Below, piece after piece: positions 10,038 to 20,324 of a stretch of DNA of 64,000 nucleotides. The stretch comes from Trichomonas vaginalis G3 (lineage: Eukaryota > Parabasalia > Trichomonadida > Trichomonadidae): contig NC_067207.1 in NCBI RefSeq assembly GCF_026262505.1, positions 28,550,082 through 28,614,081 on the forward strand, read 5' to 3'. Numbering within the stretch: the first letter of the stretch is position 1; every line of letters starts with the position of its first letter. The position numbers and the translations under genes are program-made. The notes beneath the pieces were generated by a model, which saw nothing but the letters and a program-made list of their open reading frames with translations, was not told where the DNA came from and did no database searches.

Positions 10038-10762
10038 CTAAAAATCAACTTCAACAGTCATTCGCACTGGTGCTTCAGTTCTACAGCTTCTCCTTGAAAG
10101 TCAACAAGTCTGAATTGCATGTCTTTCAAATTATGAGGACTAATGCGAACCCATTTACCTAAATGAGTTGCTATGACAGGAACGTTTGGAATGAACATTG
10201 AATTGACTGCATAACAGAAGGATTTATATTCTACTGAACCTTTACTATTAACTCCTGAAATACCTGTGACATTAGCTATTTTAGACTCAATGTATAAACA
10301 ATTACCATAACATACGTATGGAACAGATTTCATCTCAATCGTTTTGTCAACACTTTTCAAAGGAAATGTCATATGGTATGCACCCAGAAGCAATTGAACT
10401 CTATGACTCATTCGTGTTATCTTAAACTCCTTTGCATAATTGAACTTCAAAACTCCTGCAATAAGTTTAACATTCATTAAGTTTTCTTCGTTATCCTTGT
10501 TTATTGTAGTATTTATGAGCGCATTTAACACTCCAGCTAATGTTTCCATCTTATATTCTACATTATTGTGAAATCTTATTTCGTGCTTCTTTCCATCTAT
10601 TTCAAACTCCATGAAATCTGTTTCATCTGTTATAACGAATGAAGCGATAGTATTGAAGTCAACCATTCTGAATGCAAGTGGCTCATTCTGTAGACCTAAG
10701 TTTGTTTGTAGCTTTACTGTCCCGTATTCGTTTGGGTCTGTACTTTGCAAATAGAACAACAT
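10038..10762 (-). pseudogene. Minor capsid (penton-like) protein, B1 copy
   Basis: Counterpart of 20285-21061 in B2 and nearly all of it is readable. It has the ending of Polinton-type minor capsid proteins (LKDMQFRLVDFQG followed by a beta strand). About one break. Divergent from the fiber gene across a short promoter. Confidence 0.6.
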
Positions 10763-10779
10763 TTTATTCTCATTAAAAT

Positions 10780-13764
10780 ATGACTATTGCTGCATATGCG
10801 TATGAAGCTGACAGAGCTAAACGTTTATATTTTGGTCAATACTCTCTCACACTTACTGACAAATATATTGTTATTTCTGATGGAAATACTGAGAAATACA
10901 TAACATGGAAGGACTATGAAAAGTTTGACCCTATTTTAACTCCATGTACAATGCCTTTCATTGTAAATGGAGAAGTTGTCATGAAGAACGACACAACAGT
11001 ATATAAGTCTGTTCATGAAGCATTAGAATATATGTTGAATCATAACCCCGAAATATTTGACCCAAGCACTACACCATGTGCAATGCCTTTTATTAAGGAC
11101 GGTGAAATCGTAAGAGTTCCGGATTCAACGGTTTATACTGCTGTTCAAAACAGTTTACAAAACATTTTAGCGAATATCTTTAATTCAGAAACTACAGAAA
11201 TAAAATTACCATATATAACAGATGCTAAAGAAATTAAATCAAAAACGACAACATTATTTACGTCACTTAATGATTTAATGACTTATATCATTAATATTCC
11301 TGCACCAACTACAGCATTTGATCCAAACTCGACGGTTTGCAGTGTACCTTTCATAAAGGACAGTTCATTAATTACTTTAAGGGATTCGACAGTAAATGAA
11401 TCATTAAAGGCGTCATTAATGAAAATCATTGATTTTAACTCATTCATGAATACATATAATTCATTCATTAATGTTTCATATGCTTCTAAAGAAGGTGAGC
11501 CAAAAACTATTGATAAAGCGGTGTATGAAATAAAAGCATCAACGACGAAATTGAATTCGTTAACTTTTGACGGTGATAGTTTCGTTAATGACATAACATC
11601 GGGGAAAACAATTTTAACGAAAGAATATTTAAAATCTCATGTTAGTGAGTTCGTTGAAATTGAAAAAGAAGGCGGAATTAAGTTCGATCCACTGAATTTC
11701 ATTTTCAGCTTAGCGAATGCAGGTATTAATTTTGCTGAATGGACAACAATACAGAGTGAAATAAACGCAATATGGACGTTTTTGGGGTCAAAAGCGGGAA
11801 TGGGTGAGCTTGTAAATGCTGCAAGAACATTAGGTGAAACAGGAAATTTTGTAGATGGTTTTAAAAGACTTGTTTCAAATGTTTTAACAAACACAAAGAA
11901 ATTATTTAGATATACCGTACATAACGGACGGATTTTCGAACAGGTAGCAACAAACCCTCCGGTTATGGCTGCGTTGATGATGGTTAGAGATATAAAACCA
12001 CGTAACGACGGGAACGAAGAACATGAACAACAGAGCCCAACGGGCTCAGAGCCACATAGTGGCGAGGATACTGGTCGGGTTATTCAAGACATTAAAAACG
12101 TGTATCCTGAAGTTATTGATTTATTTAGAGGAGTTAATGATTCAATTTCAAAACATTCTATAACCCTCGATGAAGAGAATAAATTAACAGATTATATATT
12201 CGTCATTATTGCAGAATTAATGAAGAGAATAAATGAAAAAGGAATTGGTGATATCATTAATGTCAGCGATGTAATGATGAAAAGAAATTTTGACTCATTA
12301 TTTACAAAACCGAAAACAGAATATAGTCTTTATGACGTAATTACCGAATTAATGAAAAAGATTAATGATAATAAGAGTTCTGGCGGAAGAGTTGAATTAG
12401 AAGTGAATGATGTTAATGAGAAATTAGCCGAAAAAGCAGATAAAAACCACGTTCATTATATAACTTCAGACGAACAGATTATAACGGACTACCATGGATA
12501 TTTAACACGAAGTGATGAAGTGAAGACGGAAGATGTTAATGAAAGAAGATATAAATACATTCGTGCTAAAGGTTATGACATAAGCTGTACTGTACAGTAT
12601 GACACGGGTAAAGCACCAGAAGCATTTAGTTATAACGATGAAATTTATGCCTCTACTTTCTCTGTTAACGGTGTATTAGTTGAACCAAGATTTACTTTGA
12701 GAGTTAAGGCAAAAATAACGTTTGAAGATGCTATTAAAAGTAAAGCTGACAAAGTTGAACTCGAAGCAATGAACAAAGTTTTGAAATCTCATAAACACAA
12801 TATCTCCGATATAAATGAACTTCAAGCTACATTAGACAGTAAAGCCGACAAGAACCATACAAACGAATCCTTCACTACTATTAGAGCAGACGATGTAATA
12901 TTGAACTATACCCTTGGTTCAAGTGCACCTTTAGAAAATCCAAGTACAAGCGTAAAAGATACACTAAACTCCTTAAATAGTAAATGTATGAACATTGAAG
13001 GTCATGTCAGAAACTTTGAAGCACATGAACTACCAGCAATGTTAGATAAGAAAGCAGATAAGAACCATACACATAAATCCTTCACAACTGTTGGTATAGA
13101 AAGTATTGAAGGAACGGTTGAAGAAACTGGTGGGGATGCATTATATTGTAAACCTCCTAACTTTCCACAAGGTTTAACATCGGATGACGACATAACGACG
13201 ATGAGAAACATTAGATGTAAAGATGTTTATGTCATGGAGGATGAAAATAATGTTAAATTCACTGCTCAAGATTTATATGATAAGAAAGCAGACAAAACAG
13301 AGCTTCAAACATTAAAGACAGAAATACTTCAAACATTATATCCTATAGGCTCTATTTATACGTCAATGAACTCAACAAATCCAGCAACAGTTTTAGGTTT
13401 TGGTACATGGCAGCAGATTGTAGACAAATTCTTATACTGTGCTAACTCTTCAAAGCAAACAGGAGGTTCGAAGAAAATTACTGAAGCAAACCTTCCACCG
13501 CACACTCATACAGGAACTACAAACACAACAGGTAGTCATTCACATTCAATAACAAAAAGAGGTTATACAAATCTTGCAGCAGGTTCGGATAGACAGGGAA
13601 TGCATAGATATGATATTTCAAGTGACCCAGTAGATTCAAGCGCAGGTATTTTCTGTGGAACCGCAGGAAATCATTCACACACTTTCACAACAAATCCAAC
13701 AGGCTCGGGTGCAGATTACATGCCACCATTTGTGACTGTATTTGCATGGTATAGAGTTCAATGA
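10780..13764 (+). CDS. Giant fiber protein with phage tail-collar tip (994 residues)
   Basis: The N-terminal 230 residues hold three repeats of the form FDP-x-x-TPC-x-MPFI-x-x-GE ... DSTVY. The centre has coiled and repetitive shaft segments, including several KADKNHTHKSFTT-type units. The last 140 residues form a phage-type collar domain (LYPIGSIYTSMN, GFGTWQQI, HTHTG, NHSHTF, YMPPFVTVFAWYR). Such tips bind receptors and chaperone trimerisation in phages. A virion attachment fiber is inferred. A GC-rich hairpin pair (12033-12063) encodes a linker. The gene looks whole and is the same length in B2. Confidence 0.8.
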   Translation: MTIAAYAYEADRAKRLYFGQYSLTLTDKYIVISDGNTEKYITWKDYEKFDPILTPCTMPFIVNGEVVMKNDTTVYKSVHEALEYMLNHNPEIFDPSTTPCAMPFIKDGEIVRVPDSTVYTAVQNSLQNILANIFNSETTEIKLPYITDAKEIKSKTTTLFTSLNDLMTYIINIPAPTTAFDPNSTVCSVPFIKDSSLITLRDSTVNESLKASLMKIIDFNSFMNTYNSFINVSYASKEGEPKTIDKAVYEIKASTTKLNSLTFDGDSFVNDITSGKTILTKEYLKSHVSEFVEIEKEGGIKFDPLNFIFSLANAGINFAEWTTIQSEINAIWTFLGSKAGMGELVNAARTLGETGNFVDGFKRLVSNVLTNTKKLFRYTVHNGRIFEQVATNPPVMAALMMVRDIKPRNDGNEEHEQQSPTGSEPHSGEDTGRVIQDIKNVYPEVIDLFRGVNDSISKHSITLDEENKLTDYIFVIIAELMKRINEKGIGDIINVSDVMMKRNFDSLFTKPKTEYSLYDVITELMKKINDNKSSGGRVELEVNDVNEKLAEKADKNHVHYITSDEQIITDYHGYLTRSDEVKTEDVNERRYKYIRAKGYDISCTVQYDTGKAPEAFSYNDEIYASTFSVNGVLVEPRFTLRVKAKITFEDAIKSKADKVELEAMNKVLKSHKHNISDINELQATLDSKADKNHTNESFTTIRADDVILNYTLGSSAPLENPSTSVKDTLNSLNSKCMNIEGHVRNFEAHELPAMLDKKADKNHTHKSFTTVGIESIEGTVEETGGDALYCKPPNFPQGLTSDDDITTMRNIRCKDVYVMEDENNVKFTAQDLYDKKADKTELQTLKTEILQTLYPIGSIYTSMNSTNPATVLGFGTWQQIVDKFLYCANSSKQTGGSKKITEANLPPHTHTGTTNTTGSHSHSITKRGYTNLAAGSDRQGMHRYDISSDPVDSSAGIFCGTAGNHSHTFTTNPTGSGADYMPPFVTVFAWYRVQ

Positions 13765-13804
13765 ACGCGCTTGAGCCTAGAATAAAATCTTTAACTTTAC
13801 ATAA

Positions 13805-14890
13805 ATGAGCTTGAAAGAAGTATTCGAACAACATCCATGGAGGTCTTTTAAGAAATTCAATGAAGCTGCAAAGAGTTGGGGATTTACTAACAGAGCTGAA
13901 GTGAAAAGGTTCTTTGACAAAAATGTTGTACATCAAACAAAAATAAACCCTTACGACTACTTTTTACCAATTTACTCCAACACTCCTGACGCATACCAAT
14001 TTGACACTCTCATTCAAAGCAGAAAAGGAGGTCATAAACCATTCCTCATCTTCATTAATGTTAACACTCGTAAAGCATATGCATATCCAATGAAAAATAA
14101 AGGAACTCGTGAAGTGTTAAGAGTTTTACAAAAGTTTGTAGCAGAACATAACCCAAGTACTTTAACATCAGACCAAGACAGTGCATACCTCAGCAACGAA
14201 ATCACAGAATTTCTCATTAAGCATAACATAACTCACTACACTACTGAAGACCATAACCATAACATACTCGGTATCATTAACCGCTTCATAAGGACTCTCA
14301 GAGATTTAAACCAAGAGCGAGACTTTACCGAAGAAACAATGAAACATTTCATCGAAGTTTACAATTCCTCAACACATTCTACAACAGGACATACACCAAA
14401 TTCAATGACACAACAACAAGAAGAAAAGTATATACAAAAGAAACGAAGCCAAACACAAAATATCAGAAATTCAACAAAATTTACCCTCATTCCTGGTACA
14501 AAAGTTCGTGTAGTTCTTGACGACAAACCGTTGACAAAGAAACGTTTAAGGTTAAGTCGAAATTATTATATCGTAGACTCTACGCAAGGTAATGGATATC
14601 TTATAAAAGCTGCTGACGACTCTATTGCGTTTTATCCTCGTCATAAATTAGTCGAAAGTAGTAATGGCAAACTTGCTGAAACCATTGACGAAGCAAAGCG
14701 AGGAGTGGTTATTGAAATACTTGGCTATAACACAAACGATGACACTTATAAAGTAAGATATGAAGGAGGCGTTGAAGATGTTATACCATCTAAGAACTTG
14801 AGAGAGTCGAAGCCAACACATCTGGGACCATTAGAGCGGGAGTACTGGAAAGACAAAAATATGCCAGAAAGAATAAGAAAATTCTTCTAA
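13805..14890 (+). CDS. Retroviral-type (rve) integrase, 361 residues
   Basis: Polinton-class integrase that would insert the element and create the 6-bp duplications. Core: an acidic residue at D67 in YQFDTL and a second at D123 in LTSDQDS, in an RNase-H-like fold. Residues 225-285 resemble the SH3-like segment of these integrases (PGTKVRVVL ... FYPRHKLVES). Residues 298-334 look chromo-like (VVIEILGYN ... YKVRYEGG). It follows the fiber gene by 40 bp and looks open throughout. Confidence 0.85.
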   Translation: MSLKEVFEQHPWRSFKKFNEAAKSWGFTNRAEVKRFFDKNVVHQTKINPYDYFLPIYSNTPDAYQFDTLIQSRKGGHKPFLIFINVNTRKAYAYPMKNKGTREVLRVLQKFVAEHNPSTLTSDQDSAYLSNEITEFLIKHNITHYTTEDHNHNILGIINRFIRTLRDLNQERDFTEETMKHFIEVYNSSTHSTTGHTPNSMTQQQEEKYIQKKRSQTQNIRNSTKFTLIPGTKVRVVLDDKPLTKKRLRLSRNYYIVDSTQGNGYLIKAADDSIAFYPRHKLVESSNGKLAETIDEAKRGVVIEILGYNTNDDTYKVRYEGGVEDVIPSKNLRESKPTHLGPLEREYWKDKNMPERIRKFF

Positions 14891-15247
14891 ACTTTTTCGT
14901 TGGATGTAAATCAGACATGAATGAGAACAGTCATGTATTATTAATGTTTTCATAAATTTACACCAAAAATAATGTTTAGGTGAAGCGGTGAGATGTCACC
15001 TGTTTTTTCACCTGTTTTCTCACCTCAGCCGCTAAGCGGCGAGACCCAAAGGGTCTTGAATTTTTCATGTATTTTCACAAAAGACCAAAAATAATGTTTA
15101 GGTGAAGAGGTGAGATATCACCTGTTTTTTCACCTCAGCCGCTAAGCGGCGAGACCCAAAGGGTCTTGAATTTTCATGAATTTCCTTAAGATAGAAAAAA
15201 TAATGTTAGTTTTATTTTTTTTATTTTTTTTATTTTGATGTAAAGAT
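14891..15247. other. Intergenic region with two terminator-like hairpins
   Basis: No gene. Two tandem units (14979-15056 and 15099-15166) each combine the AGGTGA...TCACCT hairpin with two GC-rich mini-hairpins, GCCGCTAAGCGGC and AGACCCAAAGGGTCT. T-rich promoter sequence TTTTTTATTTTGATGTAAAG follows just before the next start. Confidence 0.7.
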
Positions 15248-15804
15248 ATGATTTCAACAATCGGCACAACAACAATTCAAGCCGCGAACGGCGGGACTCT
15301 GTCCACAACAACAGCACCAAACTCGTTAGTTATGAATCCTACGTCAATGTTGGTAGAAATGAAAAGCTTCATTCCTTCTTCATTTACTTTCGAAACAGAA
15401 ATCCAGAAGATAAAGCAAGAACTTTTAACAAGTAATTTAGACTGTAGTGCGAAAGATGAAGAAAATGAAGAATATCTTTATGAAATGCAGGACATTATTG
15501 ACCATTTGCCCAAATTGCCTGAAATCCAACAACAAAAACTAACCATTCCCGAATTTGACGAAATTGAAGTCAAAGCAACTGACTCAGTAGAAATAAAGAA
15601 GTTCATACGTAAAGTAAATTATGAATTCCTTGGTTTTCATTGCAACCATAAGGTTATGGACAAAGATTGCGACATGGTATATAAGAATATTTCTGACATA
15701 TATAAATCTGGGGAGTTTAAGACCTACGATAACTTTGTTTCATTAGTTGCAAAATGTGTTTGGGAAATAAGAGATAAAGATAGAAGAGGTAAGGTATGGA
15801 ATGA
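15248..15804 (+). pseudogene. B1 copy of the ISTIG-domain gene, 5' part (interrupted by B2)
   Basis: First 185 codons of the gene that is uninterrupted at 25548-26513. The reading stops where element B2 begins; the distal part is at 36579-36992. This shows that B2 inserted into a gene of its own sister copy. Confidence 0.85.
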
Positions 15805-16488
15805 AGTTAGTATACATATCAAGGGTACGGCGGCACTGCACGCCTCCTTACCCATGATATGTGAATTTGACACTTTACAAAACCGTTAACGTATATTTTA
15901 CAACACAAACAACAACACTAACTTAACCTTAAATATTTACAAAGCCGCCAACCACTTCACCTCACTAATGTAAAAAAAATAAACGTTCTCACTTACAAAA
16001 GGATTGCAACTCCTCCCATTGCTGTGCTTCATATAACAGCTCATAATCTTCTGACTCACTTTCTTCTTCATATAGGTCAAAATCACTGTCATAGTTTATA
16101 CCTGTAAGTTTTGACAAAGCTAATGAAACACGCTTACCGTTTGTATCATATGCTTGTATAAACTTTCCATTATGCTTGTAGTCATAAACGCTCAAACTAA
16201 CTTTACCCTTTCTCCCTCGTATCTGATAGAATGTATTTTCACGAGGAACGAAGAACAAATTCTTGAACTCATGACCGTTGTAGTTTGTTATCTCAATAGT
16301 TTTCGTCATTTATATAAAAATAAAATAAAAAATAAAATAAAAATAAACTTAAAATTAATGATATCACCACCCTCACACGTATGAAAACATAGCACAAAAA
16401 TAAATTTAGGTGAAGAGGTGAAATCTCACCCGTTTTTTCACCTGTTTTTTCACCCTGTTGAATTCATTACTTTATAACTCTCTTCCTT
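15805..16488. repeat. B2 left terminal inverted repeat (684 bp)
   Basis: Matches 5495-6178 and the reverse complement of 35895-36578, with only trivial differences in an A/T tract. Includes the 106-residue gene and an AGGTGA/TCACCT hairpin at about 16408-16455. Confidence 0.9.
15989..16309 (-). CDS. TIR-encoded 106-residue protein, B2 left copy
   Basis: Same protein as at 5679-5999. All four TIR copies in the window are open, in contrast to many internal genes, which fits either recent amplification or maintenance by conversion between the two ends. Confidence 0.75.
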   Translation of the reverse strand: MTKTIEITNYNGHEFKNLFFVPRENTFYQIRGRKGKVSLSVYDYKHNGKFIQAYDTNGKRVSLALSKLTGINYDSDFDLYEEESESEDYELLYEAQQWEELQSFCK

Positions 16489-16991
16489 GGTTTCTTTTTA
16501 GTTGCTTTCTTCACGTCTGTCTCCAGCTTAACTGTCTTTCTTCTTCGTCCGTAATGATACCAGTTACTTCCACCAGTCAATGGGTCAAATGGTCGTTCAT
16601 AAGGGTTTCCATACATTCCATAGGGACCATACGGAAGAACTACTGGTGGAGAAGAAACATTTTCTTTAGTTCCATCGACTCTATTTAAATGCATTGTTTC
16701 ACCTTTCATCTGGTCATTAAAGTCTTTTGCGTGTTTTGCAAACTCATCGTCCTTTCCTAAAGCATTTTCTGACTCAGTCGCAACCAAATTGGATGCTTTA
16801 TTTATGAGCCCTATTTTATTTAATCTTAACTTCTTTGCAACCCAGCCTCCAATCTTTCCTTTATTTGCATCTAATGTCTTCGAAACTCTTCCTCCACTCA
16901 TTTTATTTACTGCGTCATAAGCTCCAAGTGCTTTTGCTCCAAATGCTAATGCTTTTGTTCCCATTGCGCCTAAAGCTGCCCAAGCTACCAT
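16467..16991 (-). CDS. Small basic virion-type protein, B2 copy
   Basis: Identical in length and layout to the B1 gene at 6157-6681. The last seven codons lie within the TIR, so this gene and the one at 35675-35911 share their 3' ends with the inverted repeat. Confidence 0.6.
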   Translation of the reverse strand: MVAWAALGAMGTKALAFGAKALGAYDAVNKMSGGRVSKTLDANKGKIGGWVAKKLRLNKIGLINKASNLVATESENALGKDDEFAKHAKDFNDQMKGETMHLNRVDGTKENVSSPPVVLPYGPYGMYGNPYERPFDPLTGGSNWYHYGRRRKTVKLETDVKKATKKKPRKRVIK

Positions 16992-17242
16992 TTACACCAT
17001 ATTAAAATCATCTCTCTTCAATATTATCTCATAAAAGTTCTCTTTACTGGAGAAAGTCAATGAAACATAAGCGTTCTCACGGGCTTCGCCCTCACCACTT
17101 CGGTCTACGACCTCAGGACTCGCGTTTGCGGTCTATCTAACTTCTTTCTTATCTCATCTATACGCTTCAAAATGTCTGAACAATTGCTAACATCTTCTAC
17201 AACAGTTATTTCATCATGAATGACCTTCAAGAACAAGCTCAT
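16992..17242 (-). pseudogene. Small hypothetical gene, broken B2 copy
   Basis: Counterpart of 6682-6939. It differs mainly in the GC-rich hairpin cluster inside the gene, a sign that such clusters are unstable. Broken. Confidence 0.45.
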
Positions 17243-18125
17243 TTAATATGCTATTAAAATCATCTCAATAATGAGTCCATCCTTTCCATCTTTAGGTAGC
17301 ACAACATCTTTCATTGAAGAAGGTTCAACAAGTCTTATGTTAAACTTACTGACAAAGTTTGTTATACTATAATGCTTCGGCGGCGAATACATGTAGTTTG
17401 AAAGACATAATATAGATTCTTCAGCAAATTCACTTATACTGGATTTTATAACAATGTTCTCACGAGACCAAACGCCACCAATTGACAATCTTGTAAAGCA
17501 ATCCTGCTGAACCTTCAACTGTAAACGTCGATGGTAACATTCCACGAAGGTCATCTATTGACATCGTTGAGTCACTGTATTTAAATATTTTCTTAAAGCA
17601 ATCATCATTATCTAACCATGCAATAGCTTTGAAGTTTTCATTCGAATATACATCTGCTTCATTAAATGTAAAACCTGACTTCTTTGCAGAGATGACTTTA
17701 AAATCTATTGAGTTTGTTTCAAAATTATATGCTATGGTAACTTCTGAAGGTAATGGATGTCCTTCCGCAGTCAGTTGTTCTCTCACTACCGTTTGAAGCT
17801 TTGTGTTAAAAACTTTCATGTCATCTCCTGTGTCTAGGTTCACATACACAGCAACAGGAAAACTATCTTGCTTCTTTGTTTCATCATTATACCTCAAAAC
17901 ATTAAAGTTCTTCAATAATATTGTTCTTCCTGCTGGAATACTTCTAACTTGTCTTATTTCAATAGCTTTCTCACCTCCTACATACTCTACCCAGTGTCTT
18001 GGATATTCATAAGTATACTGACTTTCTTGAATTTTGGTAGGTTTCATCATAACGTGTTCATAGTATATCTTTATACTCTTGTCAGTTAGACTCGGTGCTA
18101 TGTTCTGAATATTTCTGACTTGCAT
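17243..18125 (-). pseudogene. Capsid-associated family protein, broken B2 copy
   Basis: Counterpart of 6940-7821, readable over most of its length, with the same promoter architecture facing the ATPase gene. About one break. Confidence 0.55.
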
Positions 18126-18140
18126 TTTTAATGAGATAAA

Positions 18141-19021
18141 ATGAAGCATTTAATACATGACGTAGATGAAGACATGAATGAAACAGTGACAAACTTAACT
18201 TCTCTCATTCTTCCTTTCAGTAAAGATTATGAGTTCTGTTCAAATGGTGTATTTCTATTGTGGAAAGATGGGTTCAGGTAAGACATTTAACCTCATTCGT
18301 CATATACTCATAACAGAACGTTTAGGAAATGACTCTTACTATGACCAAATCATTATATCAGCAACTTCAGACTCTATGGATTCAACAGCGAAAACATTTA
18401 TGTCAAAAGTTCAAGCCTCTGTCGTTAAAGTTCCAGACAGTGAACTCATTGAATTTCTTCAACGTTACATTCGACGTAAGAGAAATATTATGCCATCGTA
18501 GAGTTCATACAGTCAGGAATGCAAAAGACTTCAGAAGAGATGGAAAGAATTATTGACAAACACCACTTACGTCAATACTCAGGAGTTTACGATATGAAAC
18601 GACTTACAAACTACATTCTGTCAAAACTTTCAAAATACCCCTTCAAAAAGTATCCTTCAAACACTCTGCTCGTTTTGACGACTTCGCCGGAAAAGGTTTA
18701 GTGTCAAAACCAGACTCACCATTAGCTAACATCATAACTAAAGTCAGACATTACCACTTAACTGTAGCAATACTTATGCAAACATGGAGGTTTTTAGCTT
18801 TAAACATAAAACGTCTCATAACTGACTTCGTTATCTTTCAAGGTTTCTCACGTTATGATATTGAACTCATTTGGAAACAGTCAGGTATAACATTACCTTT
18901 TGAAGAAATTTGGGAAGCATATAAGTCTCTCATCTCTCCTCGTTCATACCTTGAGATTCATATCATGACTAATACCATTAAAGTCAAAAATATTCCATGG
19001 GAACGACCAACATTGTTTTAA
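18141..19021 (+). pseudogene. Packaging ATPase, broken B2 copy
   Basis: Counterpart of 7838-8728, with Walker A GKMGSGKT. The readable C-terminal region has LANIITKVRHYHLTVAILMQ, followed by ITDFVIF, as expected for the strand-loop-strand core of A32/FtsK-type packaging enzymes. A few breaks. Its stop overlaps the convergent neighbour's stop by four bases (TTAA). Confidence 0.7.
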
Positions 19022-19409
19022 AGTTTAACCTTCAATTGACTGATGGTAAACAAATTCCATGCATCTCTGTCGCCATTTCTGTTAATATTTTTGCTGTCAT
19101 TCATATCATCCACTTCCCCATCCGTTAGCTTTTGAGGATATGCGTTAGAATAGCTGTTCTTAAATGAAGGCTTTTCACCTTTGAGAGCATAAACTCTATA
19201 ACTTTCTGCATACTTTATGTTTGAACCTCCTGAGCCATCATTGACATAAATTTTTATAGGCTTCCACCCTTTGTTCATGTTCCTGCTTCTTCCCTTGCTC
19301 TTTTGTTCAGTAGTTCTACATCTTTATACACAGCTCCTGTCTCAGTGAATTCAACAATATTTTCATTCGTTAGCTTTACATTCAAACCCTTGTCGAGTAT
19401 ATTGTTCAT
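19018..19409 (-). pseudogene. 130-codon hypothetical gene, broken B2 copy
   Basis: Start at 19409 (MNNILDKGLNVKL) is preferred because it lies at the shared divergent promoter. Contains KGWKPIKIYVNDGSGGSN. Family not recognised. Broken. Confidence 0.45.
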
Positions 19410-19446
19410 TTCATACATATAAAAGGTTTTTATTCTATATGAAATG
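19407..19446. promoter_or_regulatory. Bidirectional promoter, TTTTTATTCTATATGAAATG
   Basis: 34 bp separate divergent starts. On the plus strand TTTTTATTCTATATGAAATG matches the TTTTTAT box plus the A/T leader. The minus-strand side reads TTTTATATGTATGAAATG. Confidence 0.55.
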
Positions 19447-20058
19447 AGAAGCAAATCCATCTTAGCTGGTGCCGTTAATGTTCCAATTGAACCAACATCA
19501 AATGTTGACTCACGAACGACAAACAATATTGTCATAAAGAATTATAGTTCAGAGTGTTTGAAAGAAAAAGAACCAGAACTTAAGTCGGTGAATTTAAACA
19601 CAGCTTCAAACGCTAACGCTACATCAGATGTTAAGTTAGAGTATCCACCACTGGACCAAATTCTTTCAAGAGAAGCCAACGACAACCCTTACACAAATGT
19701 TCAAAAAAATCCTTCAGATAACGTAGACCATTACCTTCTTCAGTTATACCAAACAATTTTACTCAAAGACGATAAGAAGCTTTTGATAAATCTTATAAGT
19801 AAGAACCAAATAATTCTAACAAAGGAGGACCTTGAAAATGTTATATCACGAATAACAGGGAAACAATGTGTCATTGACTATCTCGACCCTGAAATCGAAT
19901 GCTGTGGTCAAACGCCACCATTCATGAAAATAGGTAACATCCGCATCATTGAAACACCAGGAACTACAGGAGTTGAGTTTAAGTATAAATATTCGAACGA
20001 GTATACAAAACTTTCAACAGAATATAAACTTTGTTTGAAATATGTTTTAGTAAATTAA
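19444..20058 (+). CDS. Unknown conserved protein with CCG motif, 204 residues
   Basis: The N-terminal 80 residues are low-complexity and probably disordered; a helical middle and a compact C-terminal domain follow, with DPEIECCGQTPPF and a strand-rich ending (VEFKYKYSNEY ... LKYVLVN). The element A gene at 61871-62452 has the same layout (EPDISCCG, LNLKYSF, ISLKFIC), so the C-terminal domain is conserved. Role unknown; it sits between ATPase and minor capsid genes in both families. Confidence 0.6.
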   Translation: MRSKSILAGAVNVPIEPTSNVDSRTTNNIVIKNYSSECLKEKEPELKSVNLNTASNANATSDVKLEYPPLDQILSREANDNPYTNVQKNPSDNVDHYLLQLYQTILLKDDKKLLINLISKNQIILTKEDLENVISRITGKQCVIDYLDPEIECCGQTPPFMKIGNIRIIETPGTTGVEFKYKYSNEYTKLSTEYKLCLKYVLVN

Positions 20059-20324
20059 AGCAATTTGTAATATCTATCCAAAACTTCTTCAACAGTATCG
20101 AACTCATCTTCATAATGCAAACCTAATCTTATTGACTTGGTGCAGTTTTCACTAACACAATATAGCGCTTTGCGCTCGGCGCCTTTGACGCCTTTTTCTG
20201 TTCTCTTGACTGACATAACTAATTCATTTGTTTCATCAAACAGCAACAACCAAAGTTCATGACCTAATACATAACATTCATACTTTATATTTTTAGCTCT
20301 GAGTTCTCTTGTAAGCTGTTGCAT
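20055..20324 (-). CDS. Small 89-residue protein
   Basis: Convergent with the preceding gene, with stop codons overlapping in TTAA. Has a hydrophobic core (YVLGHELWLLLFDE) and an acidic C-terminus (DEFDTVEEVLDRYYKLL). The element A counterpart by position is at 61633-61864, with a similar SLDEVLLHFQ ending. A GC-rich mini-hairpin cluster lies inside the coding sequence. Function unknown. Confidence 0.5.
   Translation of the reverse strand: MQQLTRELRAKNIKYECYVLGHELWLLLFDETNELVMSVKRTEKGVKGAERKALYCVSENCTKSIRLGLHYEDEFDTVEEVLDRYYKLL

Noticed and set aside
10780-13764. Ciliate-type genetic code (a Tlr-like element of a ciliate)
   Set aside because: TAA, TAG and TGA all serve as stops at plausible gene ends, and long frames contain none of them internally.
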